64,000 bases of DNA from Perca fluviatilis. Taxonomy: Eukaryota > Chordata > Actinopteri > Perciformes > Percidae. A program made the position numbers and the translations under genes. The stretch spans positions 4,537,550-4,601,549 of the forward strand of contig NC_053119.1 in the NCBI RefSeq assembly GCF_010015445.1. The letters are read 5' to 3'. Under the pieces are notes generated by a model. The model saw only the letters and a program-made list of their open reading frames with translations, made no database searches and was not told the origin of the DNA. Shown one piece after another: positions 9,945 to 21,086 of the stretch (positions within the stretch are counted from its first letter, which is position 1; every line of letters begins with the position of its first letter).

Positions 9945-10278
9945 CACACACACAAATACACTCACTATTATAAGACACAGGTTTGTCGTTTTGTCTCTTT
10001 TTTTAGTTTTTTATAATACCATTTTTTTTATGTTTTTGTGTACGTATTGTTCCTACATTGTTCATATAACATATTACATATTTATTCTGCTCTAATAAGG
10101 TAACTGCTAATACACTACAGGGCGCTGCACCACCCCTGTCTGATTGACTAAACAACAACTTTGTAACTGAAAAACATTTAAATGCTACTTCAAATGGTTA
10201 AAATACATTACTAAATTAATTTACTATTATAGTATTATCTTTTCAGGGAATTATGCATGACTGATATTTTAAATCTCA
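9176..10278. repeat. Tandem duplication of about 790 bp spanning a CA tract
   Basis: The segment 9176-9487 (from TTATAAGACACAGGTTGGTC to TGATATTTTAAATCTCAC) recurs at 9966-10278 with only a few differences. Between them lies 480 bp of interrupted CA repeat (9484-9963). The second copy continues into the hAT end at 10342; the first breaks off at CTCAC exactly where the CA tract starts. Confidence 0.88.
9484..9963. repeat. Interrupted (CA)n tract
   Basis: CA repeats have ACACCAATATACAC and ATGTACAC interruptions like those at 8283-8717. No coding content. Confidence 0.95.
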
Positions 10279-10342
10279 CGTACCCCCTGCAGTGCTCCAA
10301 AGTACCCCTAGGGTTACACGTACCCCCATTTGAGAAACACTG
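10279..10342 (-). mobile_element. Terminal fragment of a hAT-like element (CAGTGTTTCTCAA family)
   Basis: It ends ATTTGAGAAACACTG at 10342, the inverse of the left ends at 14883 and 41280 (CAGTGTTTCTCAAATGGGGG). The duplicated segment before it is probably the interior of the same element. The opposite end was not found. Confidence 0.6.
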
Positions 10343-10374
10343 CTCTAAACCACCTTCTGTAAACCAAGAGTATA

Positions 10375-10545
10375 CTACTGTCTACACTGCACTATATGTC
10401 TTGTCCTGTCTCTACTTTGTATATAATATTGCACTTTTCTGCTCTTGTTGCACTTCTGGTTGGACGCAAACTGCATTTCGTTGTCTTTGTACTTGTACTC
10501 TGCACAATGGCAATAAAGTTGAATCCAATCCAATCTAATCTAATG
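10375..10545 (+). mobile_element. LINE 3' tail with (TCTAA)n end
   Basis: It has TTGCACTTTTCTGCTCTTGT, then AATGGCAATAAAGTTGAATC and an AATCTAATCTAAT tail. This is the typical 3' end of fish L2-type LINEs, ending in short tandem repeats after an AATAAA-like word. No reverse transcriptase is present. Confidence 0.55.
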
Positions 10546-10849
10546 TCTGGCCCTTGATGTGATTATGTTTTTCCAGTGCTGCCCTTAGGGAAGTTCAGTT
10601 TGACACCCCCTTATCTAAAGCCTCGCTGGCGTCTCTGCAGGACGAGAAACATGCCGTTCGAAGCTGAAACAGATCTCAGATCAGCTTGTTAGAGGCCGTC
10701 CTGGCTGGTTCTCGGTCAGCAGGGGGCGTGTTTGTTCTGTTTTTCTGCTCTGAACTGCAGCTCCGGTTGAGTTCAGATGATTGTCTGCAAGGAAAAGATG
10801 TCTGGATCCACCAAACAGATCAGATTGGCATGGGGTACTTTCCATTAAA

Positions 10850-11219
10850 ATCTTCTCTCAATGCAAACCAAACCAGCTATTAGGCTAACTGAAATAAAAC
10901 CATACCAATCTCTAGGTATGGTGAAGGGTATGTGATGATGTGGGGGGGGGTCTATTTTAATTCCAAAGGGCAAGGGAACTTTATCAGGATGCATAGTATC
11001 CTGGATCTCACTTATGCCCCCTGTATTTTAAGGAAGAACATTTATTTATTTATTTACGATACATTATTCATTCACAAAGGAAATTGGTGTCCTTAAAGGT
11101 TGGATTTTTCCAAATTTTTATTAATTAAGGCATTAAGATCAATTTCCAAAAAATGTTTTTTTTTATTCCTCTTTTTAGTCAACTTTAGCACGGGTGTGTA
11201 AACTTATCCAAGCCACTGT
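10850..11219 (+). mobile_element. Tc1/mariner-like relic (degenerate transposase 3' part and end)
   Basis: A broken frame near 10918-11010 resembles a Tc1 transposase segment (RYGEGYVMMWGG, then NSKGQGNFIRMHSILDL after a shift). The segment ends GTAAACTTATCCAAGCCACTGTA-like at 11219, as Tc1 inverted repeats do. Stops and frameshifts make it nonfunctional. Confidence 0.5.
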
Positions 11220-11309
11220 AACTATTAGAAATAGTGACTTTATTTCCTGCGTGGTGAAAATCACTCGGGTCATTTTCCATCTTGACTCTCTGCTGAGTCA
11301 GATAAATAT

Positions 11310-11370
11310 CACTCTGTGGCCCTTCTTTCCTTCCTTCCTTCCTTCCCTCCCTCCTTCATGCCGTCTCCCT
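11310..11370. repeat. CTTCC-rich low-complexity tract
   Basis: Short CTTCCTTC repeats on the + strand; no gene. Confidence 0.7.
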
Positions 11371-11609
11371 GCAGACCTCATGACTGTAACAGACCCTAAA
11401 AACCGACCCAGGCTGTAAAGTCATTCAGGGTTATTATGTACAGCCTGCCGCGGGTCATCGTAAAAAGTTCAAGTAGTGCCATTACATTTAGTGCCTGCTC
11501 AAAACCTCATTAACTTTCCCCTGTTTGTCCCCCGTATGTTTTCACTTTGACAGATGGTGAGGGCAGCGCAGGATTGTAGAGCCTCTCCGCACGCTTGTTG
11601 TCAAACCTG

Positions 11610-11740
11610 GATGGCAGGGCTGTAGTCAAGACCACCTTTGTCGAGTCCAAGACAAGACCAAGACCAGAACTAGTCGAGACCAAGACAAGACCGAGTCCAA
11701 AGAGGTTTGAGTCCGAGTCAAGACCAAAAAATAATGGCCA
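11610..11740. repeat. AAGACCAAGAC-rich dispersed repeat
   Basis: The words GTCGAGTCCAAGACAAGACC and GAGACCAAGACAAGACCGAG give internally repetitive sequence. It is probably part of a dispersed element. The 384-base antisense open frame over it has no recognisable product. Confidence 0.5.
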
Positions 11741-11949
11741 GGATCTCTGGGAAAAGGCACGATATGTGTGTCTCCATTTCAAACATCCCTGCAGGTTGAC
11801 TGCTTTTAGCAACAGAGGTTGATTGTGGGCGACAACACTGTCGTGGTTGGCTCGCCAAAACTCTACTGCCGAAGTTGCTGGCTGGCCTGGCAACGTTAGC
11901 TAATGTCCGCTAGCATACGTACAGGCTAACTATAGCCAGTTAGCTTTGT

Positions 11950-12960
11950 GTGTATTAGCCAGGACACACCAGCCAGACGGCCGACAGAAAAGCCAGTTGG
12001 AATGATCAGTCGGGTCCCCCGAGGTCCAAAAAACTGCCCCGGGACACACTGAGGCGACACCGACATGAGAAACGCAATACGTCTCCATAGCAGCAGGCGG
12101 CGCTACTCTGTGTTGTTGCCCAAGAAATGAAAACCGGCAGCTGATTGGACGAACGTGTCACGTGGGTCTGTTTTCTCCGTAAATTCAAAGCCAGACTGTC
12201 GTGGCGGCTCGTTCAGAATACGATATCTCATATTGGACTAAAATAGTTCACCGAAACGTGTTTCTGAAAACATTTGAAGAGAGAAATAGGCCGTGCAGTT
12301 GCTGAATCTGTCTTTATTTCAGATCAACAAAGGTCAGTTTAAAAGATTTTCATCAGATTTTGAGAGACTCTAAGTCAGGAGTCACCAACCTTTTCTAAAC
12401 TGAGAGCTACTTCATGGGTATTGAGTCATACGAAGGGCTACCAGTTTGATACACTCTTCTGAAATAACAAATGTGCTCAGTTTACCTTTAGTTATATATG
12501 ATTATATATGATTAATGATAGTTATATATGATTATTAATGATTAATGATAGTTATATATGATTATTAATGATTATTGATACTCATCTATGTGAAGACGCT
12601 GATCATGTTAATGATTTCTCACAATAATTATCAACAATGACTTAACAAGGTGGGAAACAGACAATATCAATATTCAATTTTCATTTTTAGAACAGACCTG
12701 AGGGCTACTCATGTGGTCCTTGGGGGCTACCAAGCTGGCACCATGTTGGTGACCCCTGCTCTAAGTCACGCTCACCCCTGCTCGCCATTTCCAGGTGAGT
12801 CCCGACTGCCCTGCCTCCGACTGAACACGTCAGGTCGGCCAAAATGAACGCCGACAGCCCCCCCCCAGACTGACGACGGCACGGGACGCACCGAACAGAC
12901 TCGAGTCACCGACCTCGCCAGGCTGTCCAACGGCCGATTATCGGCCTGGTGTAGGAGCGA
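11950..12960. mobile_element. Dispersed repeat, copy 1, split by a hAT insertion
   Basis: It matches 55540-56110 over most of its length (shared words AACCGGCAGCTGATTGGACG, GTCACGTGGGTCTG, ACGGCACGGGACGCACCGAA). The match is broken at 12368-12766 by an inserted element. Family not identified. Confidence 0.75.
12376..12758. mobile_element. 383-bp hAT MITE with perfect 8-bp target duplication
   Basis: The ends CAGGAGTCACCAACC and GGTTGGTGACCCCTG-like (CATGTTGGTGACCCCTG at 12742-12758) are inverted. The direct repeat CTCTAAGT is exact at 12368-12375 and 12759-12766. The homologous repeat at 55540-56110 lacks this insert. The interior has short AT-rich tandem repeats (GTTATATATGATTA). Confidence 0.88.
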
Positions 12961-13570
12961 AGCTTAATACTTCATCCGATATAATGTGTGTTTTGTGTGT
13001 CTCTTCCCGCTTTAGCTCACTCTGCAGGAATGCACCGTTCCTGCTCTCTGCTGCTTTAATGAGGCCGCATTCCTCCACCTGAACGTGGGATCTCCGCTGC
13101 ATTCACTCCAGCAGCAGCCTGTACGCTCAACACACCTCCTGCGTGCCGTGAAGCTCCCGGTGGGGGGGGGGTAAGCTGTTAAATGAACTACGCTGCCATA
13201 AAAAGCCGTCAGGACTAAAGCTCATAAAATCCTGCGACTAGAGGAGAGTGCAGGACAGAGAGCGATACGCAAATACACCGTTTAGTTTCACTGTTCTCCA
13301 GGTACGGGTGTTTGGAGCAGAAAAAACTCATTCGCGTTTCCACGATGACAACTAAATGTTTAAGAACAGGAGGACAGGATATGAGAGGAGGACATTTGTA
13401 AAGTGAACTGAAGAACAAGTCTACACATCTTCCTTTATTTGTCATTTTTATGAACCACATGAAAACTAAATTGTGTTTCCACATCCACTATCAATAAGTC
13501 AGTGCAAGACAGAAGACTTAAAAATTCTAGGCTCACGAATAAAAAAACGTAATAAATACACTAAGATTTT
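12961..13570. other. Intergenic sequence, nothing recognised
   Basis: There is mixed sequence with a short G run at 13161 and no splice-bounded coding segment or clear repeat. Confidence 0.4.
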
Positions 13571-13587
13571 AGCGACCAACATCACAC

Positions 13588-13950
13588 TAGAGCCGCAAAG
13601 ATTAATCGATAAGTTGTCAACTATTAAAAATCGCCAACCATTTTGATAATCGATGAATCGGTTTGAGTCATTTTTTTAATGAAAGAAAAGTAAAAACGTC
13701 TCTGATGTCAGCGTGTTTAATGTGAATATTGTTCTAGTGTCTTCTCTCCTCTGTGACAGGAAACTGAATATCTTTGAGTTGGGGACAAAATAAGACATGT
13801 GATGATGTCATCTTGGGCTTTTTGGGGAAACACTGATCCCCATTTTTCACCATTTTCGTTCATTTTAGAGACACAAACGACTAATTCATTCAGAAAATAC
13901 CTGACAGATGATTCGACAATGAAAATAATCGTTAGATGCAGCCCTATACC
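13588..13950. repeat. AATCGATTAATCG-type dispersed repeat
   Basis: It begins GAGCCGCAAAGATTAATCGA and ends ATAATCGTTAGATGCAGCCC. Relatives lie at 44274-44590, 48965-49150, 49705-50000, 57695-57765 and 59507-59855. The shared core is AAACACTGAT...CCATTTTC. Probably a nonautonomous DNA element. Confidence 0.65.
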
Positions 13951-14003
13951 AAACAGAGAAATAGAAGTGTTTCTCTCTCTCAGTACTACTCGGTGTACAG
14001 TAT

Positions 14004-14762
14004 TTAAAGGTCCCATGGCATGAACATTTCACTTTATGAGGTTTTTGAACATTAATATGAGTTCCCCCAGCCTGCCTATGGTCCCCCAGTGGCTAGAAAT
14101 GGTGATAGGTGTAAACCGAGCCCTGGGTATCCTGCTCTGCCTTTGAGAAAATGAAAGCTCAGATGGACCAATCAGGAATCTTCTCCTTATGAGGTCATAA
14201 GGAGCAAGGTTACCTCCCCTTTCTCTGCTTTGCCCGCCCAGAGAATTTGGCCCACCCATGAGAGAGAGAGACATCATGGCTTTCAAACGAGCAAAGTGGC
14301 AGTTGGTCAAGGCCACACCCCCACCCTCCACCTTGCCCCCCCTCTCTCCTCCTTCATAGCTAAAGACACAGAAATAGCACATCCTAAGGAAAGCTCATTG
14401 TGGGACTGGCTCTAGTGGCTGTAATTCTGCACCAAGACTGAATTTCGGGAAAGAGACTTCAGATACAGTATTAGGGGACCACTAAGGTCTATATAAAAGA
14501 GACTTCAGATACAGTATTAGGGGACCACTAAGGTCTATATAAAAGAGACTTCAGATACAGTATTAGGGGACCACTAAGGTCTATATAAAAGAGACTTCAG
14601 ATACAGTATTAGGGGACCACTAAGGTCTATATAAAAGAGACTTCAGATACAGTATTAGGGGACCACTAAGGTCTATATAAAAGAGACTTCAGATGCAGTA
14701 TTAGGGGACCACTAAGGTCTATATAAAAGCATCCAAAGAGCATCATGTCATGGGACATTTAA
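14004..14762 (+). mobile_element. TTAA-flanked MITE with internal 45-bp tandem repeat
   Basis: The left end TTAAAGGTCCCATGGCATGA and right end TCATGTCATGGGACATTTAA are inverted and share TTAA at the edges. The 3' third is a 45-bp tandem array (14449-14730). Partial relatives are at 30140-30635 (opposite strand) and 47527-48115. Confidence 0.78.
14449..14730 (+). repeat. 45-bp tandem array with a TATA-like word in every unit
   Basis: About six units of AGAGACTTCAGATACAGTAT continue with TAGGGGACCACTAAGG and TCTATATAAA. Units are almost identical. Confidence 0.93.
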
Positions 14763-14882
14763 GTAAAAGTTCATCAAAGTAAGTAATACTTTTACTTAAG
14801 TAGATTATTTTTGTAGCCTACTCTTTCCACCTCTGGTTATTAGTAGGCCTACTTTAACTAAGGATCTGAATACTTCCTATAT

Positions 14883-15774
14883 CAGTGTTTCTCAAATGGG
14901 GGTACGTGTCCCCCTAGGGGTACTCTGAAGGACTGCAGGGGGTACGTGAGATATTAACCAAAATGTTTAATAGTTACAAGGCTGTTGTCCAGAACATTGT
15001 TCCTCTTTATGTAGAATTTGTTTTTTCTTACCAAAAATGTGACAATGTGTCTCCTTCTTTGGACCTAATCTTGCCTTCCTTCTACTTTTTTTGAAGTAAT
15101 GTTTTCAAAGTTTTTGATTCTATTTTGACATATTCTTTCTCTTACTTCCTTCCTTCTTTCTACCATCTTTTTCCACAGTTTTTGTCTCATTTTCTCATTG
15201 GCATTTAAATGTTTTTTTTTTTAGGTACAAGGCTGCTGTTCATTAAATCTATCGCTGACAGCGCTGTAGCCTACTGTTCTTCTTTATATAGACTTTTCTT
15301 TTTTCTACCAAAAATTATTAGCGCTGTTCCCCCACTAACACAGAACGTTTAGGGAACGTTAGTTTCTGGTTCCCTAAAGGTTAGTTCGAACCAGACCAAA
15401 ATCTAACGGTTAGGGAACGTTGCCTGAGGGCTATAACGTTCCCTAAACATTAAGGGAACCAACCAATGGGAACGTTCTCCTGTGGTTGCACTGTACCTCC
15501 ACACAACGTTCCCGTTTGGTTGTTTTTGGTTGTGTGGAGTGCGGTTTTAGTTATGGTTTATTTATACCAGCTCCATTTAAGTTTTTGAATTAGCATATAA
15601 AAGGTTTGCAGTCACTTGATTTAAATCTTAAAAAATCTAAGTTAGAAACAACATAGCAAGAAAATATATTTTTAGGCTGATAACAATTTTGTTAAAAACA
15701 ATACAGGAGGTACTTGGCTTAAAGAAACAATTCAAAAGGGGGAACATTATTGAAAAAAAGTTTGAGAACCACTG
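14883..15774 (+). mobile_element. hAT-like element (CAGTGTTTCTCAA / TTTGAGAACCACTG ends)
   Basis: The ends are CAGTGTTTCTCAAATGGGGG and GTTTGAGAACCACTG. Flanking 8-mers (TCCTATAT, GCCTAAAG) agree only partly. The words AAGGATCTGAATACTTC occur on both sides (14860-14876, 15779-15795), so the site itself may sit in repeated sequence. There is no transposase frame. A separate repeat lies inside at 15320-15545. Confidence 0.65.
15320..15545. repeat. AACGTTCCC-rich insert inside the hAT copy
   Basis: Several AACGTTCCC/GGGAACGTT words in both orientations give short inverted repeats. This stretch is missing from the related copies at 41280 and 52746, so it is a later insertion or local expansion. 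Confidence 0.5.
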
Positions 15775-15795
15775 GCCTAAAGGATCTGAATACTT

Positions 15796-16683
15796 CTTCC
15801 ACCTGTGTCTCTCTCTGAGGCGAGTGTAAATCTGGCTAATTGTGAGCCAGGTGTGTGATTCTCTGTCAGCAGTGCACACCTGTGATCAATCAGAGCTCTG
15901 GGTAGTCTGGTATAGGGTCCACATCCACTGCAAAACTCTGCACTGAAAACTCTACGAAGAGGTTTTAACTTTATCACAATATCACCTCACTTATCCATAA
16001 ACTGCAGAGCCGACTGGGAGTGAAAACTGAGCTTGGACATTTTAATTCAGCTTCCCATCTGTCAGCAAGAGGAGGTTCCTTTTTCTGCTGATTTATTCAA
16101 GGTTAGTAGCCTAAATCACTTTGATGATCTACAGTGTGTCCAGTTCTTTCAAACTCCTCCAAGTAACAAAGACACTTTGTTGAAGTCAGGGTTTTGCAAT
16201 GTGTGATTTTTGAATTGTTTGTTTTTTTAGTTCTGTGTCATTCCAACAAAATAGGCTACATCATCTTGGTGAATGGCTTTTTTTTTTTTTTTTTCTCCCA
16301 GGCTTTATTAAAATAGCTTAGCTGGCTAATTTATGTTTCACAAAAGTCATGGTGCGTTACAGTTACACAACCAGAAAGTCGGTATTTGCGAGTTCCCAGT
16401 CAGAAATTTTAACTAAAGTCACATTTTCGACCAGAAAAGTCACGAGAACTTCACACCATCCCCCCCCCGAGCTCGAAATCCAAAATGGCGGCTCCGTGCA
16501 TCAACATTAGTGAAAGCTGTAGAGAGATAAAGTTTATTAGCACTTCTGTCGTAGTTGTGATTCATAAAATGAGTCGTACACACCGTCCTGGTTAACTTCT
16601 ATCTGTGACCATGTTGCTACGGTGTTTACATACACAAAATACGACGTAATGCGACGCGTTATCAACTGGCATTGCTAGCAACG
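15796..16683. other. Intergenic sequence, no gene
   Basis: It includes a T run at 16279-16294 and a segment (16350-16680) with the look of a fish MITE (AACCAGAAAGTCGGTATTTG...). No coding evidence. Confidence 0.4.
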
Positions 16684-17340
16684 GCTAACCTGGATTAACC
16701 ACAGCCAACGGCTAACATGGCTACAGCTAAAAGCCATGAATTAACCACAGCCAACGGCTAACATGGCTACAGCTAAAAGCCATGAATTAACCACAGCCAA
16801 CGGCTAACATGGCTACAGCTAAAAGCCATGAATTAACCACAGCCAACGGCTAACATGGCTACAGCTAAAAGCCATGAATTAACCACAGCCAACGGCTAAC
16901 ATGGCTACAGCTAAAAGCCATGAATTAACCACAGCCAACGGCTAACATGGCTACAGCTAAAAGCCATGAATTAACCACAGCCAACGGCTAACCTGGCTAC
17001 AGCCAAAAGCCATGAATTAACCATAGCCAACGGCTAACCCTTGCTACAGCTAACAGCCGTGAATTAACCATAGCCAACGGCTAACCCTTGCTACAGCTAA
17101 CAGCCGTGAATTAACGACAGCCAACGGCTAACATGGCTACAGCCAAAAGCCACAAATTAACCACAGCCAACGGCTAACCTGGCTACAGCTAACAGACGTG
17201 AATTAACCACAGCCAACGGCTAACATGGCTACAGCCAAAAGCCATGAATTAACCACAGCCAACGGCTAACATGGCTACAGCTAACAGACGTGAATTAACC
17301 ACAGCCAACGGCTAACCTGGCTACAGCTAACAGACGTGAA
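16684..17340. repeat. Minisatellite, 46-bp unit, about 14 copies
   Basis: The unit is ACCACAGCCAACGGCTAACA, TGGCTACAGCTAAAAGCCAT, GAATTA. Early units are nearly identical; later ones vary (CCTTGCTACAGCTAACAGCCGTG). Each unit has short inverted words (GGCTAAC/ TTAGCC-like). Confidence 0.93.
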
Positions 17341-17341
17341 A

Positions 17342-17560
17342 TAACTATAGTCTGATTGCTTTATTTATATAGCACATTTCAGCAACAGGGAAATTCAAAG
17401 TGCTTTACATAAAACATGAAAGAGCAGTTAGAACACAATTAAAAACTATTTAAAAGACGAGAATACATTTTACAGTGCAGTATAAGAATTTAAAGAACTG
17501 AGAGATAAAATACGTGAATAAAGAGCAGTTAAAACATTTAAACATTACCCATGATTGACA
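17342..17560. mobile_element. LINE-derived 3' end (TTTATATAGCACATTTCAGC type)
   Basis: It matches 45845-46040, sharing CATTTCAGCAACAGGG and TTACATAAAACATGAAAGAG. The phrase 'tttatatagcacatttcagc' is typical of fish LINE 3' UTRs. No coding part. Confidence 0.55.
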
Positions 17561-17594
17561 AAAACTTTATAGTATACTATTTCTTTTTTTTTTT

Positions 17595-17880
17595 AAGGGC
17601 CAAAACTGTCTCCTAAGCCCCTCCACAAGGGAGAATTAATGTGTGTGCAGGAGCAGTGATTAACATGCAGTTAGACCCTTCCCCCTGTGGCCCTGATTGG
17701 TGCATCTGAACAGGCAGCTGTGGATTTTTGCAAATCACACTACAGGCTGTAGGTGGAGCCAGAGGAGCTGGATTATTTTTTTTAATGACCTTCTTCATGT
17801 AGCTCTACTGGAACATAGGGTCAGTTTCAGCAAATATGACAGAAATTTAGTTTTATAAGGCTTACTTACTGCACCTTTTT
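17595..17880. mobile_element. TTAA-type MITE, partial copy
   Basis: It is highly similar to 31930-32250 (GGCCCTGATTGGTGCATCTG, TACAGGCTGTAGGTGGAGCC, GGAACATAGGGTCAGTTTCA). The right end TTACTGCACCTTTTTAAG is kept; the left end is lost. Confidence 0.75.
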
Positions 17881-17911
17881 AAGTTGTTGGCATATGTCAC
17901 CGACTATAGCG

Positions 17912-17913
<2 letters not shown>

Positions 17914-17979
<66 letters not shown>
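17914..17979. repeat. (GT)n microsatellite
   Basis: About 32 uninterrupted GT units. Confidence 0.97.
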
Positions 17980-17981
<2 letters not shown>

Positions 17982-19189
17982 AAAAAAGATTTCATTCGAT
18001 ACCACTACTTGATAACATGTGAATACTTCCACTTCTTCTTGATAACATTCAAGCATTTGTTAGTTTCCCAGTGATATTAAAAAAAAATAACGCACGCTGA
18101 TGCAAAAACTACAGTTTTGTCCCGAGAGAGGTTACCTTATGAGTCGGGTGTCAGCAGATCTGTGTTGGCATGGGAACGTGTGTTTGTGTACCACCACAGG
18201 CAGAAAAAAAACACCAACAAAGGCATCGTGTTCTCAATGAAAAGCCCTCAGGGCCGTCAGCGGTTAATGTCGCTGTGTTTACAGTACACAGCCGGGTTCA
18301 TCCAGCAGCCGACGATCACTCAGTCATCTTCATCACATCTTTCCCTTCGGATCCTCTTTCCCCTCGTCAGCATCTTTTCTTTCCCATGTTTTTAATCATC
18401 TGAAACCGAATCCCTCCGCAGATACTCGGCTGCACAATGAGACCCTGTGGCTGCTTAGTGTGTGTTCCTCTGCCAGGGTTGAGGGTTTGATTCCCTCTGA
18501 ATACGTATGCACTGTGAGGCTGTTTTTAGTCTTGAGTGTATTACAGTAAATGGGTGAAATGATTGTTACAGAGTAGTCCACAAGAGATCAAATAAAATGC
18601 CAGATTTCTGCCCCTTCAGGAGGTCAGGGTTTCTGAGCAGTGGTCGAAGACTAGATAATGACAAATACTTAAAGGTTTTGTACTCGGACATTCGGGACAT
18701 TAATATAGCTTCAAACATATTTGCTATGAAAAGAAATTAGGAAGTAATGGCGTCCTGTGCAAAGAATGAAATCGCACTCCCTCCTGTGTTTTGTAATCTG
18801 AGCTTCTCTGTTCTTTGTTTTGGAGATGTTAGTGTGCGAGTGCCCTGTGTGTGGTATCAGACGCTGACCCCCCCCCCCCCAAAAACGGCCACTCAAGTCA
18901 AGTAGCAGTTAGAACTCCTATTTAGGGTTATAGTGGCGGCGCCCTCTAGTGGCTGTAGTGGTTATGACGGCGAAGCAGGAAGTAAGTTGGCGGAATGGAC
19001 CAACAGATCCCGTTGCTCTGGACGGAGACCAGTGAAGGATATTAGAAGTCTCTTTCCCGGTGATCTCTTGCTTTACTGAGCAGCCTCCAACTGAGAGAGA
19101 CAACGTAGATGTGACGTGAGCAACCTGTCTGAAAGTGTGAAGTCTTTTGGTAGCTGTGCCGAGAGAAATCTCAATCATTCCCAATCTTA
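17980..19189. other. Intergenic sequence, no gene recognised
   Basis: It has short open frames without splice or codon support, and a C run at 18870. The words GGCGGCGCCCTCTAGTGGCT (18934) recur in similar form at 32468, so part is a dispersed repeat. Confidence 0.4.
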
Positions 19190-19870
19190 CAGAGACGGAG
19201 AGCGTAGGTATATGTAAGGAGATAACATAGGCACAGGCTAATTACTGATCACTAACATGCTAGTTAACATTAGTCATTAAACCTAAACAGATAATGGAAG
19301 TCCAAACTGCCTGTGAGCTTCTCCTGTACTATACGGTAATTCCTCTACTGTGTGACAGTAAGTCTCGTGGTTATGACCCAATCGTTAGCCTATTGTTATA
19401 AAAGCGTCTGCTACGGAGCCATAACGTGAGGTACAAGGTAATGGAGCCTTTTATACATTGTCGTGTTTCTTTAGAAATAAACAACAGACAAATAGAGTCT
19501 TTAAACGCTTCAGATGTGAAGTTATTCTCTGTCAAAGTGGCGCCAAAATGAATGGGAGTCAATGGGATGCTAACGGGAGGGGATAGCTAGGTAGCATCAA
19601 AATCGCTCATAGGAGGTTCGAGTTCTGAAGCGGCTTAACCCCTTTGGGTAAGCCTCTCCCTGGAATGCGTAGCTCCTATGGCGCCATGTTGATGCTACAA
19701 CGAGATCACCTCCCGTTAGCATCCCTTTGACTCCCATTCATTTTGGCGCCACTTTGACAGCGAATAACTTTACATCTGAAGCGTTTAAAGACTATTTGTC
19801 CGTTGTTTGTTTCTTAAGAAACAAAGAGGAAGGGGACTGACATCCGGCCGAAATGAGTGACATCCGCCCG
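19190..19870. mobile_element. Foldback arrangement of the GGCGCCATGTTGATGC repeat
   Basis: 19200-19640 is the reverse complement of the tnni2-intron repeat (3290-3700). 19670-19830 is the same element in the forward sense. The two halves form a large imperfect inverted repeat with arms of about 160 bp. Confidence 0.75.
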
Positions 19871-19934
19871 AATTTCCAGCGGCAACGGAGCAATCCCAGA
19901 AGTGGAACATCTTGGATATAGACTAGTGACCTAT

Positions 19935-20560
19935 TAAGGGATCAACCGATACTGGGTATTCAAGGCCGATACTGATTTATTAGTAGTTAATGTAACGGAT
20001 ATTTAGAACCGATATGCATTTACAGTGAAAATGAAAATAAAGATTTTGGAATGTTACAAACTTCAACACAACTTTGTTTAAATGCTTTAAGCAATTATTT
20101 TTATATCAGAAATTTGGGTTTCCTTTAAACCAAATTTTCCAAAAAAAGTAACGTAGATGGTTCCTTACAACGCGCTTCACAGGTAAAATAAATGATCAGC
20201 TCACTACTTTCATTCAATTTTTTGTTTTATTCAATTTTATAGCATTCAAACTGTTTTTATAAAACGTTGAAAAAGTGAGAAATGTCGGGGAAAAAATTCT
20301 CACATTAAAAAAATCGGCAACAAACGTCGGGTAAAGGGACAAATGTTTAAAGTGACGTAAACATCGAGGCAAAAGCAACAAAAGTGTTGAAAAAGACACC
20401 CAAAACGTTGAAGAAAAATTCCAATTTTAAAGGGTTAACTTTGTCTATCAAGGCCGATACAGTTAATCTGCCAACTGCTGTTTTTATGGTGTTAATGTAA
20501 AGCATGTAATGAGAGGTGCTATAAAAAATAAAATTGCCATAATCATTGATGCGTTAATGT
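19935..20560. mobile_element. GATACTGG-type repeat with a nested piggyBac-like fragment
   Basis: The outer repeat (AAGGGATCAACCGATACTGG ... TATCAAGGCCGATACAGTTA) is split. 20090-20440 is a piggyBac-like family copy (TATATCAGAAATTTGGGTTT on the left, AGGGTTAA on the right) missing its left end. Confidence 0.6.
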
Positions 20561-21086
20561 GAAGATTCGAGAACCAGGACCCAACGATTGATCGCTCATC
20601 CAAATAGTTTCGGATAGACTTCCCTGACTGACTGTTGCAGCTCTAATCCAGTGAAGTGGATCACCTCTTGACCTCTGACCTCCAGCTGTCGGTATGTTCC
20701 TCCACCAGCGCCTGCTAGCTTTAAAGCTTTCCTCCATCCTTTTGTCGAGGGCTGGACAATCAGGTGCGTAGCACCAAATCCTGGACCCTGTAGAAAGGCA
20801 TTGTCTATGGGCCCCTCTCCGCATCCACAGCTATTCATTCTAGCATCTTTTTGGGCTCTCCTCACATGAGGGCCCTGGGTACTCGGTCCCCTTTCCACCC
20901 CCAGTCCGACATGCCTGTGCACAATATATCGTTTTTAAAAAAAAAAAAGTTCTCATCACAATATTAACTGGTACAATAGACATATCGCAATAGACACTAA
21001 GATGTTTTGTGTTAGTTGAAAGAAAATATCAGCAGGAAATAACATTTTAAAAAGGAACTCATTCGTTTTTTAGTGGTGCTTTTTCC
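20561..21086. other. Repeat-derived intergenic sequence
   Basis: The word CCAGCGCCTGCT with CTTTAAAGCTT (20707-20735) recurs at 22007-22030, indicating an unnamed repeat. No gene seen. Confidence 0.4.

Noticed and set aside
9443..10095. Several open frames of 160-180 codons
   Set aside because: Same CA-repeat artefact.
11510..11893. 127-codon minus-strand frame
   Set aside because: Overlaps the AAGACC-rich dispersed repeat; no recognisable domain or splice support.
16684..17340. CRISPR-like or satellite array
   Set aside because: Contiguous 46-bp units without spacers; a minisatellite.
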